Assembly: GCA_018066965.1 (NCBI GenBank)
Contig: JAGPVP010000065.1
Coordinates: 1-60,545, forward strand
DNA from: Zhongshania sp.
GTDB taxonomy: Bacteria; Pseudomonadota; Gammaproteobacteria; Pseudomonadales; Spongiibacteraceae
Length of the DNA stretch: 60,545 bases
Direction: 5' to 3'
Positions 28,872 to 37,290 of the stretch are shown here, in pieces. Made by a program: the position numbers and the translations under genes. The first letter of the stretch is position 1; each line of letters begins with the position of its first letter. Under the pieces are notes generated by a model that worked only from the letters and a program-made list of their open reading frames with translations, had not been told where the DNA came from and searched no databases.

Positions 28872-30560
28872 ATGAGCAATATTGCGACTCGACTAAAAGA
28901 GTGTAGCCAACAACTCTGTCAAACCGGTGCGCCGTTTGAAATTCTAAGTGACAGCACTAGCCTGTTTCGCGAATATAAAAATGCACCCGCGACGCTACGA
29001 GAATTGTTCGACGCAGGCCGAGCCCACGGCGAGCAAGAATTTCTGGTATATCAACAAGAGCGCCTTAGCTTTAAAGCATTCTTCCAGCACGTAGACGCCC
29101 TCGGCTACCACCTCATTCACAACGAATCGATTTCCAAAGGCGACCGCGTTGCTATTGCCATGCGCAACTACCCAGAATGGATGATTGCCTACACCGCGAT
29201 TGTTTCAGTGGGCGCGGTGGTAGTACCTTTAAACTCTTGGGGCAGCGCCGATGAACTATGTTATGGGCTGGAAGATGCCGGCGCGAAATACTTAATTTGC
29301 GATCCGCAGCGCCTGCAATTACTAAAACCTTTGCTAGCAAATTTAGGCTGCCAAGCCATTGTGGCCCGCGCGACTGCCCACGGAGATACGTCCGTTCAAT
29401 ACTTTGAACACATCATCGATCAAAACCTCGGTCAAGCGCTGCCTATCGTGGCGTGCAACACCGACGATATTGCACAAATCATGTATACCTCTGGCACCAC
29501 CGGCCGGCCCAAAGGCGCGGTGTCTAGCCACAAAAATATTTGCCAAGCCATCTACAGCTTTGAATTCCATGCGACTTGTTCAGCAATGGCAAACCCCAAC
29601 GCCATAAAAAAAATGTTCGCGGGTGGGTTTGCGCCCTGCACCCTACTCAGCGTACCGCTGTTTCATGTATCGGGATGTTATGCCGCCTTTTTATTAAATC
29701 TGCGCGGCGGCCGCAAAACCGTCATGATGTACAAATGGTCGCCAGAAGAAGCACTTAAATTAATTAGCAGCGAGCGAGTAACCATTTTCAGCGCAGTACC
29801 ATCTATGGTGATGGATTTACTCCGTCACCCAGACTTTGCCGCTAGCGACACCCGCAGCTTATTCTCGCTTGGCGGTGGTGGCGCCGCCTGCCCACCGGCA
29901 TTTAAAACAACCATTGAAAACACCCTTAGCGATGCATACATCGGAACCGGCTACGGCATGACAGAAAGCAATGCCATCTGCGCAAGCTGTACCGGCGAAG
30001 CCTATATGTATAAGCCCAACAGCGCCGGCACGCTTTCGCCTTTAGTAGAATGGCAAACCCGCGACGACAACGGTCGCATTTTAGACAGCGGTGAGACGGG
30101 GGAAATCTGGATAAAATCAGTGTGCAATATTCGCGAGTATTGGAATAAACCCGATGCCAACCAAGAAACGTTTGATGGAGCGTGGATGGCAACTGGCGAC
30201 ATTGGCTATCTCGACGAGGAAAATTTCGTCTTTCTTGTCGACCGCGCCAAAGACCTAATCATACGCGGCGGCGAAAACATCTACCCAGCAGAAATAGAAG
30301 CCTGCCTCAGCTTACACCCCAGTATTGCCGAAGCAGCGGTAATTGCCGTCCCAGACGAACGCCTAGGCGAAACCCCTGGCGCAGTGATTCGCACACTGGC
30401 ATCAGCCGAAATAACAGCGGACGAAATACAGGAATACCTTCGTGACAAACTTGCTGGATTCAAACTACCTAGCCACATCTGGATCACTACTCAAGACATG
30501 CCGCGCAATGCCGCCGGTAAAATTCTAAAATCTGAGCTACGTCGGCAATACACTAACTAA
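28872..30560 (+). CDS. AMP-forming acyl-CoA synthetase
   Basis: A 562-residue member of the ANL adenylating superfamily that activates a carboxylic acid to its CoA thioester. The P-loop-like YTSGTTGRPKGA is near residue 202, YGMTESN near 362, the ATP-site TGDIGYLDEENFVFLVDRAKDLIIRGGENIYP at about 441-473 and the C-terminal catalytic lysine in PRNAAGKILKSEL near 550. The substrate cannot be read from the sequence. The class resembles fatty-acid or aromatic/terpenoid acid ligases, and the paired SnoaL gene suggests a degradative role. Confidence 0.9.
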   Translation: MSNIATRLKECSQQLCQTGAPFEILSDSTSLFREYKNAPATLRELFDAGRAHGEQEFLVYQQERLSFKAFFQHVDALGYHLIHNESISKGDRVAIAMRNYPEWMIAYTAIVSVGAVVVPLNSWGSADELCYGLEDAGAKYLICDPQRLQLLKPLLANLGCQAIVARATAHGDTSVQYFEHIIDQNLGQALPIVACNTDDIAQIMYTSGTTGRPKGAVSSHKNICQAIYSFEFHATCSAMANPNAIKKMFAGGFAPCTLLSVPLFHVSGCYAAFLLNLRGGRKTVMMYKWSPEEALKLISSERVTIFSAVPSMVMDLLRHPDFAASDTRSLFSLGGGGAACPPAFKTTIENTLSDAYIGTGYGMTESNAICASCTGEAYMYKPNSAGTLSPLVEWQTRDDNGRILDSGETGEIWIKSVCNIREYWNKPDANQETFDGAWMATGDIGYLDEENFVFLVDRAKDLIIRGGENIYPAEIEACLSLHPSIAEAAVIAVPDERLGETPGAVIRTLASAEITADEIQEYLRDKLAGFKLPSHIWITTQDMPRNAAGKILKSELRRQYTN

Positions 30561-30662
30561 GCCAAGCAAACCCTTGCATTCCATGCCGGCCCAGCGCTGG
30601 CATTTACCCCTTACCATAGAGCACGTAGAATCGAGTAAATAGCGACGATTCAGGGATAAGCA

Positions 30663-31079
30663 ATGCAAATTTTTTCAAAACAGCGCGCACAGAAAGTACT
30701 CGATAACGGCGCCGCCGACATCACTGAATCTGAAATCGATTTAGCCCTCAGCAATCGTCAGCGCATACTCAACAAAGTCCTCCAAAACGCCTCACTCGCA
30801 CCGTATATTGGTCAAGTCAAAACCCTGTTCAGCCTGCTTCAAGATTATGTAAAAGGTGACTACCGCGAAATACCGTGGTGGTCATTAGGGTCAGTTGTAA
30901 CCGCCCTACTCTATATACTGCTACCATTCGATGCGGTGCCGGATATCATTCCTATCGCCGGTTTTTTAGACGACGCCGTAGTGTTGAAACTCTGCTTAGA
31001 TATGGTCTCGAAGGATCTGGAGGCCTATAAACTTAATAAAGTAACCGGCACCAATGACGAGTCTGATGCGTCTCGATAA
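30663..31079 (+). CDS. YkvA-like DUF1232 membrane protein
   Basis: A 138-residue protein. The diagnostic DUF1232 stretch is at about residues 75-110: two hydrophobic segments around YILLPFDAVPDIIPIAGFLDDA, in which the DxxPD and GxxDD motifs are conserved. The remainder is hydrophilic. The function of the family is not established. The gene stands alone, just before the second integron remnant, which starts about 118 bases past its stop. Confidence 0.85.
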   Translation: MQIFSKQRAQKVLDNGAADITESEIDLALSNRQRILNKVLQNASLAPYIGQVKTLFSLLQDYVKGDYREIPWWSLGSVVTALLYILLPFDAVPDIIPIAGFLDDAVVLKLCLDMVSKDLEAYKLNKVTGTNDESDASR

Positions 31080-31196
31080 CACCGTCGGTTTTCTTTTAAA
31101 GAATTGACTCACAAGCAGACGTAAAATGGCAGATCTTGATAAAAGTGGGCGGACGAATATCCCTAATCCGGTGGAAATCTGTAGGTATTTATACAG

Positions 31197-31280
31197 CCTC
31201 AACGCCGCGGTTTGGGGCTGGCATGGAGCGGCAGCGTAATGGCAGTCCCAGCCGAAGGCGATAACACCGCCTTGTTATTG
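31197..31280 (-). other. attC site of the single cassette
   Basis: Read on the minus strand, the 1L core CAATAAC (31280-31274) plus GCGGT pair with GCGGC and the R' end GTTGAGG (31203-31197). The inner arms GGCTGG and CCAGCC close the hairpin, for 84 bases in all. 1L is exactly complementary to the cassette's leading core GTTATTG at 31551-31545, as in a true excisable cassette. The gene's TAA stop lies inside 1L. Confidence 0.8.
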
Positions 31281-31535
31281 GGAGTCTTTGAAAATGGGGC
31301 CCAAGCCATAAACCCTCCGACTTACGAAAAAGCCAGCCAAAATACTGGTTGGCGTAAAAAATACTAGCGCCAGAACGACACTCGTTCCCGGCTCACCTAG
31401 AGCATAGAAAACTGCATTTACAATTAAACTGGAAAGCAATCCAGAAACTAAGCCACATGGCAGATGAGTAACGCCAAAATGCTTGCCCAGTGCTATCAGA
31501 GCCCACGCCAGCAACAGTATTACACCGAACTTCAT
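31275..31535 (-). CDS. Integron cassette membrane protein, unknown
   Basis: An 86-residue protein made almost entirely of three hydrophobic segments (about residues 3-19, 26-46 and 52-72), so it is a small inner-membrane protein. I do not recognise a family. It begins 9 bases after the cassette's leading core and ends in the attC, so the cassette is minimal. Orientation is away from the truncated intI at 31762, as for a first cassette at attI. Expression would depend on a Pc-like promoter in the attI/intI region. Confidence 0.7.
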   Translation of the reverse strand: MKFGVILLLAWALIALGKHFGVTHLPCGLVSGLLSSLIVNAVFYALGEPGTSVVLALVFFTPTSILAGFFVSRRVYGLGPIFKDSQ

Positions 31536-31544
31536 TTAGATTCC

Positions 31545-31761
31545 CAATAACAACAGCACGTTAATGAGGTCTTCGACCTCATAATAGTAATTAGAAGGTT
31601 TACTTGTAAAAGATCACACCACGACACATAGATTCTATCTACCTGATTCTAATACATTTTCAAATATTCAAAGACAAAATTTTCACTGACAGGGTATTTC
31701 ACCCCGCTTTTCTGAGTATCTTCAATAATTCAGGTAGGACTTCAAGGATGGGGTATTACGC
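31545..31761 (-). other. Presumed attI region of the integron remnant
   Basis: This 217-base stretch separates the truncated intI from the cassette. The recombination core GTTATTG lies at its left edge (31551-31545, minus strand), where attI joins the first cassette. An inverted repeat ATGAGGTC/GACCTCAT at 31564-31582 next to the core could be an integrase-binding feature. No standard CTG-N10-CAG LexA box was seen in front of intI. Confidence 0.55.
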
Positions 31762-31896
31762 ATGAAGAGATCTCCTTTTCTCACGTCAATCGAGCAGTAC
31801 ATCAGGGTTCGCAATTACAGTAAACGAACCATTGATACTTATTTGTACTGGATCAAATATTTCACAGTCATTACTAACAAGCAACACTCAGAGTGA
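31762..31896 (+). pseudogene. intI: Integron integrase intI, N-terminal fragment
   Basis: From ATG 31762 a 44-codon frame begins MKRSPFLTSIEQYIRVRNYS and continues KRTIDTYLYWIKYF before a stop at 31894. This matches the N-terminal SAM-like DNA-binding domain of integron integrases (RxYSxRTxxxYxxWIxxF). The rest of the gene, including the tyrosine-recombinase catalytic domain with its Arg and Tyr residues, is missing: the thiamine-kinase gene ends 42 bases later. The integrase must therefore be inactive, and cassettes here can move only if another integrase acts in trans. Confidence 0.8.
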
Positions 31897-31937
31897 CCTA
31901 GCCCACAAAATATAAATCCTTTTCTTTTTCTTGCAAG

Positions 31938-32807
31938 CTACTCGCCAAGCCGAAGTTTTAATACCTGAATCTGCTCCTCAATATTACGACTAGCCTCCGC
32001 CGTTGCCATCACCCCGCTCGACCACTGCACGGCGTACCACAATACCGTTAAGTATCCGTAGATGACTCGCCAATGCCTTAGCCGTTGCCAGTCTTCTTTA
32101 ACACCTGGCCGCGCTAAGTATTCTGCTAGAAGTAATTGCTGTTGCTGCTGGCCTAGCTCATGTCCTTCTACAATTACGGCAAGATCATAGAATGGGTCGC
32201 CCATCGCGGCGTATTCCCAGTCTATGGCATACAGCTTGCCATCGTCTGCGGCGATTAAATTTTCTAACAATAAATCATTGTGGCAAAGACAGGGTTCAGT
32301 ATTGAACGACTTAGCACTGGCGATATGGGAACCTACAGTATCTGCTAGGCCGCGCAGGTCATTTGCAAAGGGTGCATCAGTATTAATCGCCTGCCAATAG
32401 CTTGTCGCTTTGTCAGCTATATCTAATTTACCACTCACTGCGGGAAGCTGATGAATTCGGCGCAGCAGTTTAGCTAAAGCTATTATACCCGCCCCATCTG
32501 CACGCCAGTGCTGCCCATGTACATAGCGGCAAATCATATACTGTAGATCAGAGTCGTAATGAATTAATGGCGCACAAAGCCCAACGCTATCTGCCAGTGT
32601 CAGCGCCTCGGCTTCGGTGTCTCGATTCAGATTTAATGCGCCGCTAATGGCGGAGTTTCGGCGCAGGACCATTTCATTATTATTAGCAGATATTAAATAG
32701 CTTTTATTGGTTAAGCCGCCCAGCAGCGGCCTAATTAGCACCGGCTTAGATTGGCTCCATTGAGGCCAATCCGCGGGGATAATATCCGTATCCGTGACAG
32801 AGCTCAT
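31938..32807 (-). CDS. Aminoglycoside phosphotransferase-like kinase, probable thiamine kinase
   Basis: A 289-residue choline-kinase/APH-fold protein. The catalytic loop CHNDLLLENLIAADDGKLYAIDWEYAAMGDPFYDLA is at about 178-214 and carries the Brenner HxD and the DWE metal site. An N-terminal ATP-site lysine region is replaced by RPLLGGLTNKSYLI. It is the last gene of a riboswitch-controlled thiamine operon and starts 2 bases after the PnuC-like permease, so phosphorylation of imported thiamine is the likely role (ThiK/YcfN-like). The assignment rests on context plus fold. Confidence 0.8.
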   Translation of the reverse strand: MSSVTDTDIIPADWPQWSQSKPVLIRPLLGGLTNKSYLISANNNEMVLRRNSAISGALNLNRDTEAEALTLADSVGLCAPLIHYDSDLQYMICRYVHGQHWRADGAGIIALAKLLRRIHQLPAVSGKLDIADKATSYWQAINTDAPFANDLRGLADTVGSHIASAKSFNTEPCLCHNDLLLENLIAADDGKLYAIDWEYAAMGDPFYDLAVIVEGHELGQQQQQLLLAEYLARPGVKEDWQRLRHWRVIYGYLTVLWYAVQWSSGVMATAEASRNIEEQIQVLKLRLGE

Positions 32808-32809
32808 GC

Positions 32810-33430
32810 TTATACCGCAGCCTGCTCGCGCTTATAAATAGCGTTCCACTGGAAGAACCCAATCACCACCAACACAACATACATAACAAACAATAGCGCG
32901 GTTAAGTACAGCTCTCGATCTATGTATAAATAGACCGATGCGCCATCTATGGCGATCCAATAAATCCAATTTTCAAGTACCTTGCGAGTCACCATATAGG
33001 TTGTGACTACCGCGCCCCAGGTCGTGAATGAATCTAAATATGGCAGTTCTGCGTGGGTAGAGGTATCTAGCACATAGCCAAAACCCAGCGTTAATAGCCC
33101 TACCGCAACTGCGACTAAAGCGTGGGTTTTCAATGACCAGCGATGGATACGCAACTCTGCGTGATCATCACCTTGATTACGCCATTGCCACCAACCGTAG
33201 ACGGCCATGACAAGGTAAAAAATCTGCAAGGCAGATTCCATTAACAAGCTCACGTCCCAAAACAAAAAGACGTAGATAGATGTACTCGCGAACGCCGCAT
33301 ACCAGCACATACTATTTTCTTTCATGGCCAGTAGTAGATACGCCAAGGCGAGTACGACTGCGCCCAGCTCCCATAGCGACATCGCCGCTACGGCATCTGC
33401 AATCGCGCTGACTACTTGCTCGCTAAACAT
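32810..33430 (-). CDS. pnuT: PnuC/PnuT-family thiamine permease
   Basis: A 206-residue inner-membrane protein with about 7 hydrophobic segments. The PnuC motif is visible as VYGWWQWRNQG near residue 78 and NWIYWIAIDGASVYLYI near 152-168. PnuC homologues take up vitamins by facilitated diffusion with intracellular phosphorylation as the trap. Position under a TPP riboswitch and beside a kinase points to thiamine rather than nicotinamide riboside. It overlaps the upstream gene by 8 bases. Confidence 0.85.
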   Translation of the reverse strand: MFSEQVVSAIADAVAAMSLWELGAVVLALAYLLLAMKENSMCWYAAFASTSIYVFLFWDVSLLMESALQIFYLVMAVYGWWQWRNQGDDHAELRIHRWSLKTHALVAVAVGLLTLGFGYVLDTSTHAELPYLDSFTTWGAVVTTYMVTRKVLENWIYWIAIDGASVYLYIDRELYLTALLFVMYVVLVVIGFFQWNAIYKREQAAV

Positions 33431-33686
33431 TGCTTGCCACGGGGCTTAAGTCACCGTCGATAAACTTGCAAACAAAAATGGCGCGACCAAACTGCTCGTA
33501 AGATAAGCGAATCTCTTTTTTAATCACATCCATCACAACATCGTAATCGCCAAATACCTGAGTGCTCATGGTATTGGTAATTATCTGTAAGTCTGGGTGA
33601 GTATTCAGGCGATCAATAAAGTGTTGAATGGCAGGAATAAACTCGTCTTTTAGGGGATACATGCTGATTTCAACAGAGAGTTTCAT
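33423..33686 (-). CDS. Small YkoF/MTH1187-like thiamine-binding protein
   Basis: An 87-residue single-domain protein. The start MKLSVEISMYPL, the central TMSTQVFGDYDVVMDVI and the closing IFVCKFIDG match the ferredoxin-like YkoF/thiamine_BP fold. In Bacillus, YkoF has two such domains and binds thiamine within a thiamine-precursor uptake locus. Here a single domain is encoded between the TonB receptor and the permease, with no signal peptide. A cytosolic carrier or sensor role for imported thiamine is inference. Confidence 0.7.
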   Translation of the reverse strand: MKLSVEISMYPLKDEFIPAIQHFIDRLNTHPDLQIITNTMSTQVFGDYDVVMDVIKKEIRLSYEQFGRAIFVCKFIDGDLSPVASNV

Positions 33687-33765
33687 TTATGCGCTTCCCT
33701 TAAGATTAATAACATGAGATTTATAAAATAAGGCGGCTACATAGCCGCCTTATAAAATGAATAAA

Positions 33766-35904
33766 TTAAAAGGTATAGCTGGCCGACACACCGATAACAC
33801 GCGGTTCGCCAAGCTGAGTATAGGTTTCTGGTGCATAGCCGTTGGCGGGGTTATTGCCGAAGGCATTACTAAAGTAAAAACCTCTGGTTTCGTAATCTTC
33901 GTCGTTTAAATTACGGCCCCACAAAGACACATCCCAGTTGCTGCCGATATACGTTAAGCGAGTATTGACTAGCTCATAGGCGGTGGATTTTTGGTTGTGG
34001 CTGTTCGAGAAGTAAAATTCGTCTTTGCCTTCTAGCTCTATCCGCAAAATCAGGTTTGCCATTAGCGACACTTCGCTACCAACAAAGAATTGGTATTTAG
34101 GTGCGTGGGCAACTTCGCGGCCATCTAGACTTACAGGTGCCAAAGCGCCACCATTAATATCGTCTTTTGCGTCAACGTGGGACTGGCTGCTAAAGCCATC
34201 GAACTCTGCATTTAACAAACCAGCGGCGGCGAAAAAGCGCAGTCGCTCACTAGCAAGATAATTAAGCTCTACTTCTACGCCGGTGGTTTCACCGCCCGCA
34301 GCATTGACGAGAAAATCGTCAAAGGAAAAATCATTGGGATCAAATATAGATTGCTTGGCTTGAACCTCACTGCGATCTTGGTAGAACAGCGCTACCTGCG
34401 CTTGTAGACGACTATCCAGCCACGAACCTTTCATACCTAGCTCATAATTGATCATGTGTTCGGTATCGAACTCATACATAGCGCTGCTAATATCAGGGTT
34501 TGTTGCCGCCGCCGATATAATACGGCCGTTTACGCCACCCGCCTTATAGCCGCGGGAGATTGTGCCGTACACCAGTTTACTCTCAGCGTAGCGATATTCT
34601 AGGGTCAGGTTTCCACCCCACAGATCTTCGTCTTTATTTGAGTTCACCAGCAGAGAATCGCTGTAATCGGCATTGCGTTTTTCAAAACGCAGGCCAGACA
34701 CCAAATCTACTTTGTCGCTAAGGCTGCTTCTTAGCTGGCCATAAACCGCCGCATTCTCGGTTTCAAACTGACTGGTAAAGCTAGCATTACGCTCTAAGTC
34801 TTCGTCTTCTTGGCGTAAATACACACCAACAACCCAACTGCTGCTGCCATTAAACAGCGCAGACGCATCCGTAGAAATAAAACGCACATCAGCACTGATA
34901 TTGTCTTTATCGCGCTGGTAATTATCAACGGAGCTGTATTCGTCGGGATGGAAACCGACATAAACCCAGTCTTCGTCGTAGCCGTATTCAGTCTCAGAAT
35001 TGGCCAGACTTAATACGGTTTCAAGACTGAACAGTTCACTACCCGACCAGCGAGTAATCATCGATGCAGCAAAGGTCTCTTGGGCGTCAGTGCCGGGTTG
35101 ATCGGACTGGGTTTCGCGATTGTTAATTAAAGAAAACGCGTCGTAGCCGTTGTCGGCATCTAGGTAAAGGAAGGTGAAGTCCATTTGCAAATCGTCGCTG
35201 GCGGCGAAATTTAGTTTGCCCCGCAGTACCGACTCATCAATATTGTTAACGTCATCTTTCCCTAAATAGGTGTTTTCAATATAGCCATCTGATTGCTGCT
35301 TTTGCACCGCAACGCGGTAGCCGACCCGCTCACTCAAGGGGCCACTGGCAACCACCGCTAATGTTTGACTATTGTACTCGGCCACTTCTGCCGACACTTT
35401 TACCATCGGCTCTGTGGTCGGCGCTTGGCTAGTCATACTAATTAAGCCCGCCAAGGCGCTGGCGCCATACACCGTACCTTGCGGCCCACGCAGCACTTCT
35501 ACTTGAGCAATATCTAAAGTGCTTGCCGCTAAACCCAAGCCACTAAAATCCATACCGTCGATAATCAAACCAACCGAGGGGCTGACTGGATCAATAAATT
35601 GGCTGCGCTCACCAATGCCGCGAATCTGAAAAAAGCGACCGCGTGATGCGCCAGCAGAAAAGTTAACATTGGGCGCTAAGCTCAGTAATTGCTCGATGTT
35701 ATTGGCGCCACGGGCGCTAATTGTTGCCCCGTCAAATACGCTTACCGTGCTGGCAAGATCAAGCAAGCTGCTGTCGCGAAATTGGCTGGTCACAACCATT
35801 TCTTCCATATTGGTGGATTTGGCGCTGCCGTCGGCATAACTGATATTCGCCGCGACAAAGCAGGCAGAGCAGATTAGGAATTTTGATGTAAATAAGGGAT
35901 TCAT
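33766..35904 (-). CDS. TonB-dependent outer-membrane receptor, probably for thiamine
   Basis: A 712-residue receptor. A signal peptide (about 1-24, ending ISYA) precedes the TonB box EEMVVTSQ near residue 33, then a plug domain (about 40-160, with VEVLRGPQGTVYGASALAGLI) and a 22-strand barrel ending in the terminal phenylalanine (ASYTF). It is the first gene behind a TPP riboswitch and is followed by a thiamine-binding-domain protein, a permease and a kinase, so the ligand is most likely thiamine or its phosphate esters. The barrel itself resembles siderophore-receptor relatives and would not reveal this alone. Confidence 0.88.
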   Translation of the reverse strand: MNPLFTSKFLICSACFVAANISYADGSAKSTNMEEMVVTSQFRDSSLLDLASTVSVFDGATISARGANNIEQLLSLAPNVNFSAGASRGRFFQIRGIGERSQFIDPVSPSVGLIIDGMDFSGLGLAASTLDIAQVEVLRGPQGTVYGASALAGLISMTSQAPTTEPMVKVSAEVAEYNSQTLAVVASGPLSERVGYRVAVQKQQSDGYIENTYLGKDDVNNIDESVLRGKLNFAASDDLQMDFTFLYLDADNGYDAFSLINNRETQSDQPGTDAQETFAASMITRWSGSELFSLETVLSLANSETEYGYDEDWVYVGFHPDEYSSVDNYQRDKDNISADVRFISTDASALFNGSSSWVVGVYLRQEDEDLERNASFTSQFETENAAVYGQLRSSLSDKVDLVSGLRFEKRNADYSDSLLVNSNKDEDLWGGNLTLEYRYAESKLVYGTISRGYKAGGVNGRIISAAATNPDISSAMYEFDTEHMINYELGMKGSWLDSRLQAQVALFYQDRSEVQAKQSIFDPNDFSFDDFLVNAAGGETTGVEVELNYLASERLRFFAAAGLLNAEFDGFSSQSHVDAKDDINGGALAPVSLDGREVAHAPKYQFFVGSEVSLMANLILRIELEGKDEFYFSNSHNQKSTAYELVNTRLTYIGSNWDVSLWGRNLNDEDYETRGFYFSNAFGNNPANGYAPETYTQLGEPRVIGVSASYTF

Positions 35905-35961
35905 GGCTCTCTCGTATTAAAAACTAAGAGACCCGGTACGCGCTAGAAGAGGATTTTTGAC

Positions 35962-36063
35962 TTTACACCTATTCCTACGCCGGTATTAACCGGATCAGGT
36001 TCAAGGGTTTGCAAGGTAGATTGATTAGAATCTACCGCATCTCAGGCCGCAGCCACCCCTTAG
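35962..36063 (-). promoter_or_regulatory. TPP riboswitch (THI element)
   Basis: On the minus strand the conserved elements occur in order: GGGGTGGC at the 5' end, the pyrimidine-sensor CTGAGAT, a variable P3 hairpin (GGTAGATT/AATCTACC), then ACCCTTGAACCTGATC and the 3' part CCGGTTAATACCGGCGTAGG. A -10-like TATAGT at 36083-36078 would start transcription just before it. Downstream, GG(U)CUCUU can pair with GAGAGCC over the receptor's start region, so translational control is likely. Confidence 0.93.
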
Positions 36064-36187
36064 GTTTTTCGAGCGAGACTATAGCAGATTTGAATACTGG
36101 CGGGAATTAGCGAAATCATCGTAAGCATAATGTATTAACTAAGCTTATAAGCAGGATACTCAGCGCGGTATCCATTCACGAATATAG

Positions 36188-36448
36188 CTACTCGTAGTGA
36201 GTCCATAGGCGCAATACTTTGACGGCTTTCTGCTCTTCCAATACTTGGTAAACCAAGCGGTGCTGAATATTTATTCTACGAGAATACGCACCGGCTAAAT
36301 CACCAATCAGCTTTTCGTAAGGCGGGGGATTTTGAAAGGGATTATTCTCAATAAGCTTTAATAATTCTTGGGCTTTTTCTTTAAGACCTGATGACGCTAA
36401 TTTGCGCGCGTCCTTTTGTGCTTGTTTAGTGTAGTGGAGCGACCACAT
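36188..36448 (-). CDS. yoeB: YoeB-family ribosome-dependent mRNA endonuclease toxin
   Basis: An 86-residue RelE-superfamily toxin that cleaves mRNA at the ribosomal A site. The YoeB features are LHYTKQAQKDA at the N-terminus, the central NPPPYEKLIGDLAGAYSRRI with the RRI catalytic arginine, EHRLVYQV-like IQHRLVYQV and the C-terminal LRLWTHYE with the catalytic His-Tyr. The ATG overlaps the antitoxin stop (TGATG), giving tight coupling. The length is normal and the key residues are intact, so it appears functional. Confidence 0.93.
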   Translation of the reverse strand: MWSLHYTKQAQKDARKLASSGLKEKAQELLKLIENNPFQNPPPYEKLIGDLAGAYSRRINIQHRLVYQVLEEQKAVKVLRLWTHYE

Positions 36449-36690
36449 CACCAATCTAGCTCGTGGGAGCAGTCGTCTAAATCGGTGTTCAAACCCTCGC
36501 GAATCGATTCACGCATATCTGGCTGCGATAACAGATAGAGCATTTCGTTAATCGCGTTCCAATCGTCCTCGGCCAGAAGTACAGCATTGCCTCGTTTGCC
36601 AGTAATAACGATGGGTTGATGGCTACTAGCCGTTTCATCTATCAGGGCGTAGAGCTTGGAACGGGCTTCAGTAACTTTAAGTGTGGTCAT
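36448..36690 (-). CDS. yefM: YefM/Phd-family antitoxin
   Basis: An 80-residue antitoxin that neutralises YoeB and represses its own operon. The N-terminal DNA-binding fold shows TEARSKLYALIDETASSHQPIVITGKRGNAVLL at about 7-40. The acidic C-terminus (LNTDLDDCSHELDW) binds the toxin. It precedes yoeB and has a two-palindrome operator 25-45 bases upstream. Confidence 0.93.
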   Translation of the reverse strand: MTTLKVTEARSKLYALIDETASSHQPIVITGKRGNAVLLAEDDWNAINEMLYLLSQPDMRESIREGLNTDLDDCSHELDW

Positions 36691-36714
36691 AATAAGGTGC
36701 CTCCCAGCGACTAA

Positions 36715-36734
36715 GCGTACGCCTACACGTACGC
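36715..36734. promoter_or_regulatory. Paired palindromes upstream of yefM (autoregulatory operator)
   Basis: Two CGTACG hexamers at 36716-36721 and 36728-36733 have a centre-to-centre spacing of 12 bp. Escherichia YefM operators consist of two palindromes with TGTACA cores at the same spacing, so this is a likely YefM-YoeB binding site with a variant core. Confidence 0.6.
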
Positions 36735-36787
36735 GTCGTCAATATTTAGTTATTGGGAGATCTGAGACTTTTATCCTGTAGCCACTC

Positions 36788-37240
36788 TTAGTGCGCCTTT
36801 TTAGACAGCGCCATGATCAAATCTGCCTCGCTGGCAGAGATGCCACAGCGCTGGGCCAGTTCCGGCGCTCCCATACCCTGCCCCGCCATATCGCTGACTT
36901 GCTGGTAGAAGCGTGAATCTTTTTTGTCCGCATCGCTGCGCTGTTGGCGCTCGCCGAGCATTTCTAAATACTCTTCCAGGGCCAGCACTCGCTCACCCAG
37001 CATAGATATGGACGATTTTTGATCGTCAATTTTGCGCTCTAATGCTGCCACCATGGCATCTGAGCTCGAGGTTTGGATGATGACTTTGGCCCGATTTTCC
37101 GCGCGACGTGTTTTAACCATATACATGAGTAAGCCAATACCGACTAAGCTCAGCAATAAGCCTAATAGCGAAGCCTCGCTTAAATTTTGGCACCATTCAA
37201 CGACCATCATCGGAAACTGCAGGTAATCGTATTTAGTCAT
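36788..37240 (-). CDS. DUF2802 flagellar-cluster protein
   Basis: A 150-residue protein. A transmembrane helix at about 22-40 (LLGLLLSLVGIGLLMYMV) is followed by a coiled-coil region (about 57-110, MVAALERKIDDQKSSISMLGERVLALEEYLEML) and the C-terminal DUF2802 motif MAGQGMGAPELAQRCGISASEADLIMALS, a helix-turn-helix-like segment. Homologues end the chemotaxis part of Pseudomonas-type flagellar clusters; their function is unknown. Here it directly follows fliA. Confidence 0.85.
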   Translation of the reverse strand: MTKYDYLQFPMMVVEWCQNLSEASLLGLLLSLVGIGLLMYMVKTRRAENRAKVIIQTSSSDAMVAALERKIDDQKSSISMLGERVLALEEYLEMLGERQQRSDADKKDSRFYQQVSDMAGQGMGAPELAQRCGISASEADLIMALSKKAH

Positions 37241-37290
37241 TGCTAGGCCATCCTATATTGTTACTATTCTTGATATTCAATGCTGTGTCG

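Noticed and set aside
30996..31202. Minus-strand frame of 68 codons at the left end of the integron remnant
   Set aside because: It overlaps the YkvA-like gene's 3' end on the opposite strand, has only a TTG start and no attC after it.
31690..31761. LexA-type SOS box before the intI fragment
   Set aside because: No CTG-N10-CAG palindrome at the right distance; only loose CTG/CAG pairs 16 bases apart.
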